Source of the DNA: Branchinecta lynchi
Lineage: Eukaryota; Arthropoda; Branchiopoda; Anostraca; Branchinectidae
Assembly: GCA_023053575.1 (NCBI GenBank)
Contig: JAKZAP010000014.1
Location: 16,704,938 to 16,768,937, forward strand
DNA: 64,000 nt
Reading direction: 5' to 3'
Below the pieces are notes generated by a model. It was not told the origin of the DNA. It ran no database searches and saw only the letters and a program-made list of their open reading frames with translations. The translations under genes and the position numbers were made by a program. Positions 58,037-64,000 of this stretch are shown here, piece by piece; the stretch's first letter is position 1, and every line of letters starts with the position of its first letter.

Positions 58037-61000
58037 CTAATAACACGGGAAAAACAAGAAATCATTGCTAAACAAAATCCATAAAAACTTATAATTTGTC
58101 TTGAGACAACTACAAAATATCACAGTTGGGTTGCAAATATCACAGTTGGATTATCACATATTTTGTTGCTTGGAAACCTGAAAGACGAGAACAGATTAGA
58201 AGATGACCACTACGAGCGTAAATACATCGACTAGTCTTACCATGTTCGTACGCTTAATTCCATCGGGATCGACGGCTTCATCACAAGCATCAGGTCGAGA
58301 ACTCAACTGGGTTCTAAACTAATACATTTTCAAACAAGAAACTGACAGGTGAGCATGGTAACGTTTACTGGTCTTAAAGAAAGTTTAGACGCAAAACACA
58401 TAAATCAAGGAAATCTTTTACTCGCTTCCCCAATAAAAAAAACTATCAAGCAATTTCATCTGAACGACTTGCCTAAATAATATTTTCAGTCTATTCCCCG
58501 AGGCACTATGGTGGCTTTTGCACCCATAACGCGATACTTCACTGATCGTTTAGTTTGCTCAAGTACGTGCGATATTTTGGCGTACAGAATACCATAAGTA
58601 GCCGAGACCCTTAAAGCTTATTTAAGCGTAGCGGAACGTCACGATTGTATATTACCTTGACCTACTTTATTTCGTATGTACATGAACAATATAGTGATCA
58701 ATTTTGGGTCCGAAAATTCAGACAAAGCGAAGCGATTAGACAAACGAGTCGGCTGTCTACCTAAAGCATTTTCAAAAACCTTCAACTATGTCAGTCGATT
58801 CAACTGAACCGATTTTAATTGACTCGAATATAATAAAACCTGATGTTTACCTACCTACCTAATATGAAGTAAAACCTGCGCTCCTGACTCTAAGTGGCTA
58901 ACTCCTTAGCTGAACCCTGCCATTCACAGTCTCTTCCTGTTCTACGGTCTATCTCCTTCAATCTGCCCTTCTGCCTGGATTTGATGCTCCTTCACTAGGG
59001 ACCGACGCTAAGAATTCCTGGATCTTCTCGCTAGCTCCCACCAAGTATACTCTGAACTAGCGTCGCGGCTGAGCCTGCTGTAGCGTTCACACTACGGCTA
59101 CGATCTGAGCCTGATATGCTGCATACATTACAGAAAGTCCTCATTCGAATACTTATTTCAATGCACTAGCGCTGAACGCCTGTTTTCTTCCTGTGTTTAA
59201 CGGCGTTCTACTGCTTTGGAAAGGAATACTGGAGTTTAGTATTTATGTTTATTGCTCTTGTCGGTAAAACCTGAACTTCTTTGAAGCTTCTCCTAGCAAC
59301 AAGGTCTCTTTACTTGACTTTCCCTCGCTGCGACAAGAACAGAGTACTTTCTTTTGGTACGATGGTGGCATGGGAAGCCTGGCCTGCTCGATATTTGAAT
59401 TTGATTCTACAGGGTTTCTCTGATTTTTAGGTCCCTTAGAACACGATTGAACAACCCCGGATCCTTCTTGAACAAAACCACATATGAAATATCTCAAGCC
59501 CACCCGTTGGGATCATCACAAACATCACTAGAGGAGATTCCGATCTGCGTGTTCAGTTCATGGAGTTTTTCATTACTTATACGACCTCCCTTGCCATTTT
59601 ACTGATTCATTCTACGTCCATGTTGTTTCATCCAATCTCACCTTCGAGCTTTCGGCGTAAATTTTTACCAATCCAACGGCACTACAACGATTTTTGCACC
59701 TGCCATGTCTGGCTCTTTTCGAGGCGGATACGGGTCTCGCTTATTGCTTACGAGAATAAAGATCAGCAAAGCAATTTTACCGTGTTTCTCAAAGAAACCA
59801 AGGAAACTCCGCGCGCCTTTGAAGGACCCCTCGCTCTATTTACTATTCAAGTATTTTAAAATATTTCAATACTTTAAAACTAGGCTGTGCTTTCAACAAA
59901 TAACCCTTGGTTTTGGCAGTTTTAAGCCTTTTCTGAGACCTGTTGACTTGTAGCAGGAACAGGGAAATAATTTACATAACCGCTTTTTCTTATGGAAAAA
60001 CTTCTCGCGGACAAAGTATCAACAGCGTGATACACATCGAAGATAGCAAAACACGGCTAATGAGAAAACCAGCGTAGTTTTGTTAGAGGGATTAGAATGT
60101 ACCGCAGGAAATAGGGCTATCCGGGCTTAGAAATATATGGAGTGATTATGGAAGTACGTTGCATTAGTATTAGTATTATAGGCCACTGGCGTGTGTATAT
60201 GGCCACTAGCTTTTAAATACACGTATATATATATATAGGTTAGACAGGTCCTTTAATAGCGGGAAGGGTCTGCATTTTTTTTTTTAAATCTAACTGCACA
60301 GTTTCAAAGGAGGAAATGAATTTGGAATGTTGGAACAGAAACTGCTATATACTGCCACTTGTGTTCTAGTGGACTTCTGGTCTGGATTGGTCGATTCACC
60401 ACCTACAGGAATATTCGACTCTTGTGTTCCGGTGCATCTGGAAACCCTCCAAATACCTCACTGTAAGCTTTTCAACGCTACGACCTACGAGCAACGCGAG
60501 CCCCTAGCTGATTATTCTAAAAATTTATTGTTATACAAATGAATGCCTGACATACACTGATAATTTTTCCTGGTACTCCCCATTTAAAAAATCTGGAATA
60601 CGCCACTAGTTTGCTAAGTTTCTCGGTTATGGTAAAACAAACACCATCGAATTCTGTCACACTTTTGTCTAGTCCTCTCTGATGACTGCCTGTTTCCCAT
60701 AATATACTCCTGCCTGCCTGACTGGTCGAAACTTGATACCTAAATGAAAGCAGAAAAACTATCAATTTAGCGACTACAACCAAGGATGAGCTTCGTAACC
60801 CCACGATGTGTTGTTCACACTGGCCTTGAAGGCAAGATTTCTCGGCAATATTATTTTCACCTTATGGGCGAAGTAAAGGGATACTTCCATGCAGTTCTGA
60901 TCCCACAAGTGAAGTACTTGATATTTGTATCTGGACGAAAAAGGCACTACGCTGTTAAAATGACTGAACCGAAGAAAAAACGGGGGGTAGATCGCTTTAC

Positions 61001-61414
61001 GAAATGACAAGAAAGTAAATGCCACCAGAATGCCACCGTAAATATTTTAGTTACGAACAACTTATCATGGGCCTTGGGCACAAATCAGTTTCACAGCGAT
61101 CTGGTTGCACACTGAACATATTTTGGCGAACGCTGATTTGTTTCTCTTCGGTTAACAAATAAAATAGATCTGGCACTATTTTGACTAAATCCAAATACTC
61201 TTTTTGTGTCCGTCGAATTTTTATCCTTGGAAAATCGCAAGAATTGCGCTATTTCTCTTTCGGGAGAGAGCTAAAATACTCAATAGACTAAATTCGGGTT
61301 CTCTTGTCGTGATTTCATTCGAAGAAACCAGAAACACACACGGAATACTGCTCCCCTCTCCCTATTTTACAAAAGAGAAGATAAGTAAACTTACTTGTTA
61401 CAAAAATAGTGGTT
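58037..61414. other. Intergenic, and probable 3'UTR of the right-hand gene
   Basis: No domain-bearing ORF. A segment at 59810-59850 shares AGTAAATA and GCGAGGGGTCCTT with 19605-19640 in inverted orientation. The sequence just left of 61415 would be the 3'UTR of the hnRNP-like gene. Confidence 0.4.
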
Positions 61415-61476
61415 CTAGTATCGTCTGGCACCGCCTTGCTGAGATCCATACCCGCCTGAGCCACCAGCGGCCGGAG
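61415..61476 (-). CDS. hnRNP A/B-like gene, last coding exon
   Basis: Minus strand. The acceptor ATATCTGTTTTAG is followed by 62 bases that complete a codon and encode PAAGGSGGYGSQQGGARRY and a TAG (61415-61417). The tail of vertebrate hnRNP A2/B1, as I recall it, ends GGSGGYGGRSRY, closely similar. Such proteins have two RRMs and a Gly-rich low-complexity tail and bind pre-mRNA in the nucleus. Some 35 bases after the stop lies GTAACAA|GTAAGT, a strong donor, suggesting a 3'UTR intron, a known trait of hnRNP A/B genes. The RRM exons must be beyond the right edge. The assignment rests on a 19-residue tail, so other Gly-rich proteins remain possible. Confidence 0.5.
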
Positions 61477-62331
61477 CTAAAACAGATATTTGAGTAAATA
61501 TATATATTCACAAAATAATTCCATCTACAAAGACACATAGGCAGAGCCACAGGCGAGTATTCACTATCAGAACTGGGCAGTAGCATTATCCGCAAAAGAA
61601 ACTCCAAACCCGAAAGCCTTCTTCACAACAAAACCTAATTCAATCAATGCGGAAAAGGCTCCCCCTTGTCGACAAACCATTCGAGCAGCAAAAAAAGCAG
61701 ACGTGTCCACAATCAACACTAACTAACGTTCAAAGAAGCATGCATACGTCTACTGTAGGCATGGGCACTGTTTCTGTTTTTTCCCTCCTGTTTTCTGTTT
61801 CAGGGACGCAAAATAAACAGAACAGCCGTTTTGAAGCCAGCTGTTTTTTTTCTCACCAGTTCTGTTCCGTTTTGGTGTATCCTGTTTTGCCCTGTTCCTG
61901 TTTTTTTTTTACCCGTTTAAACAGCCAAATCTGTTTTTTGGAGGCAACCCGCCTTGTCACTACAACAAATCTTTTAACTCAAGATTTCCATCATTTCGAA
62001 ATGCCACATTCCAAAAGAGGCCAATTTGTCAACCTTACCAGTGACCCACGCGAAATTGGGTGCAATGACGGCTATCAAAAATATTGAGCAAGAATCAAGC
62101 AATAGTAGGAACAACAGCAAAAAATGGGAACTTCAGATACTGTAAATATTTATTCAGCTCAAGCTGACGGCGAATCGCATTTGACTGAGCTGAATGGATA
62201 CGTAGTCAGCTAAGTCTTAGACTACTGTTGCAGCTTTCCGACCCTTCGTGGCAGCAGCCGTCTTCGGGTCCAATATGAACAAGTGCGCAAGCGCTCAAAC
62301 GTGATGTGTAAAAGTAAACCGTATATCATAT
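61477..62331. other. Intron of the right-hand gene
   Basis: No exon recognised. A CTGTTT-rich stretch at 61770-61930 makes most of a 146-codon ORF and is low complexity. A hammerhead-like or Penelope-like scrap lies on the minus strand near 62236-62275. Confidence 0.4.
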
Positions 62332-63422
62332 CAGAGATGGGCGAATCCGATCATGAAAGGATTCGAGTCCGAATCCAGGGCTAGGTACGAATCCGAATCC
62401 ACCATTTCATGCTGAGGATTCGAATTCGACCTTAACAAAAATTAAATCATGTTCATAGGTTATAGTTTAAAAATCAGGGGTGACAAAAAACACTGATATT
62501 TCAGGTAATCAGATGATAGATTACTTAAAGCACAATGGACACTTCTAATGCTTTACTTTGTATTAAATGCTTCATAAATAAACATTTCCAACTTCGTGTA
62601 GAAGGCGCTACGAAAATCGGCCGTTTTCTTGTTATCCCTTGTCTTTACCTCTCTGGCATTTTGACGATCCAAATCTTAGGAGCTGGGATATCGTGGCAGG
62701 AAATTCAAAAACTCCCAGCAATGCTTAATATAAAGGGATATATTTGAGATGTCACCAAAGTCAAGCCGCAGATGCAGTTTACCTGGTTGTTCTAGTGTTT
62801 CATCAGAAGTTCCATGGCTTAAAGTGCCTATTAAGAGTTTTTCTTTGTGGAATTGTGTTGTGAAGCTTGATTAGCTTGCTTTATAAAATGTACAAGAATA
62901 TGCAATAAGCTTATAAAAAATAACATAGCTACGAAAATCATTCAAAAACAAATAACCTATTCAAATCTGAATTATACAAGCTGATTTATGCATAAAATAA
63001 AGATCTACTAAGTATTATAAGAAATATCACTTTTATCTTTGTCCAAGCTAGTAAATTGAGCATGTACTGGCCCAAAAAATTACGCTTTGAAATATCACAG
63101 AGAGGAAACGGTTGAAAAAGCTGCTGATCTAGGGGGTAAGCATTGTACCTAGGTTGTTACAGAGTGGGATTGGGGTAATTAGATGTGCCCATTGAACTTT
63201 AACATATTTGGTGGTGGACATAAAACAAATTTGATTGTCTAAAGCCCACTCGGTAAAAATTGGGAAAACAAAACTGAAAGGATGTAGAATAGAAATTTGA
63301 GCGGATTCGTAAGATTGAGGGTTTGGAATCTGAGTCCGAATCCGAAAACAGACTGAGAAGCAGAAGATCGGAATTCGGCCAAATCCTGAATTCGAATCCG
63401 GATTCGGATTCGCCCATCTCTG
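62332..63422. mobile_element. hAT-like non-autonomous element, 1.09 kb
   Basis: CAGAGATGGGCGAATCCGA and TCGGATTCGCCCATCTCTG ends. An identical 8-bp duplication TATCATAT is on both sides (62324-62331, 63423-63430). CAGAGATGGGC is a typical hAT terminus. The ends repeat GAATCCGA-type words. No transposase ORF. Confidence 0.9.
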
Positions 63423-63498
63423 TATCATATATTGTGTACGAACAGCCTAGTGATTTTTATTCATTGGTCAATATGGGCCCAGTTGCCATCGTTTGTAA

Positions 63499-63527
63499 TT
63501 GGGGGGTGGGGGGGGGGGGGGGGGGGG
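63499..63527. repeat. Long G run
   Basis: GGGGGGTGGG followed by about 18 further G. Possibly hard to sequence; the length is uncertain. Confidence 0.6.
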
Positions 63528-63739
63528 TATCACCGAAAGATACATCTAGATGGGTCTTTGGGTGGGTCCAAAGACCCATCTGGACAATGATGTTCACGCA
63601 TTCCAAATTTCCACCTTAGTACCTGGCACGTTTAGCAAGTTTGCGGATATGGTTTGGTCAAATTTAACTAAAAAGCCAACTAATTGTTGTGTCATTTTAT
63701 TAAACATACTGAATTATTGGGATTCTACAAAGGGAATTT

Positions 63740-64000
63740 TTTATTTTCTACTATCCGCTCTAGTTATGACGTTCAGATGTGCAGCCGTCCCCACAACGCA
63801 AATTCTACCATGACTCGGAAAATTTCTATCTAAACACAAACGCTGCTTTTCATTAGACAGTGGTGAGATTGGTGAGGATTGTTTAGTGCCGGAAAAACAG
63901 AAAAATCATAAATCTATCTCGTAAGGCGTGCAACAAAAATACAAGCGCATAGAGGTACCACAAATCCCACGGAAATTCCACTATTTGAAAAGCGATTATT
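63740..64000. repeat. Dispersed repeat J, copy 2
   Basis: Same order of conserved words as 29039-29310, cut by the window edge. GGTACCACAAATCCCACGG aligns with the earlier GGTACCACAGATCCGACAGG. Confidence 0.7.

Noticed and set aside
61647..62087. 146-codon ORF rich in Cys, Phe and Ser
   Set aside because: Covers a CTGTTT-type low-complexity tract; no domain.
62230..62280. Minus-strand peptide DPKTAAATKGRKAATVV before a stop
   Set aside because: The bases match the hammerhead-like repeat pattern seen elsewhere, so it is probably repeat DNA rather than an exon.

Overview
The window is arthropod nuclear DNA, most likely from a crustacean, chelicerate or other lineage with long introns. I cannot name the species. 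The evidence is a BTB domain of the arthropod lola/tramtrack type (start [14 protein letters not shown]), a Semaphorin-1A-like tail, GT-AG introns of several kilobases, CR1/L2-like non-LTR fragments and many short inverted-repeat elements. Coding exons fill only about 1.3 kb of 64 kb; the rest is introns and intergenic repeats.

Layout. On the + strand, the last three exons of a transmembrane semaphorin (Sema1a-like) lie at 666-854, 9570-9780 and 13731-14139, with matching splice phases and a stop at 14137. The first intron holds a minus-strand RING-finger gene relic (about 4069-6320), broken by in-frame stops and an inverted-repeat insertion. Tail-to-tail with the semaphorin is a minus-strand BTB zinc-finger gene: a probable 5'UTR exon ending at 50820, the start exon at 48840-49049, a second exon at 45266-45782 and a C2H2 exon at 28458-28648. 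Phases fit through all coding joins. A final exon, which must supply the last histidine of finger 2, was not found. At the right edge, a minus-strand last exon (61415-61476) with an hnRNP A/B-like Gly-rich tail belongs to a gene lying mostly beyond the window.

Repeats (family letters are mine). A: ~295-bp MITEs with 3-bp target duplications, five copies. B: ~160-250-bp TA-flanked MITEs full of GATA and TAATCC motifs, four copies. D: long-TIR elements, two copies. E, F and G: large elements with short hairpins at or near their ends, internal tandem arrays and no recognised transposase. K: elements built on a CGACTGTTTT-type motif, two copies. There are also hAT-like elements with 8-9-bp duplications, a TTAA-flanked MITE, tRNA-derived SINE pieces, three CR1/L2-like reverse-transcriptase fragments and two long near-perfect hairpins.

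The most unusual material is the E/F/G group, which shares one architecture across three unrelated sequences, and the CR1-like tail that ends almost exactly at the splice donor of the BTB start exon. No RNA operon, CRISPR array or prokaryotic feature is present.
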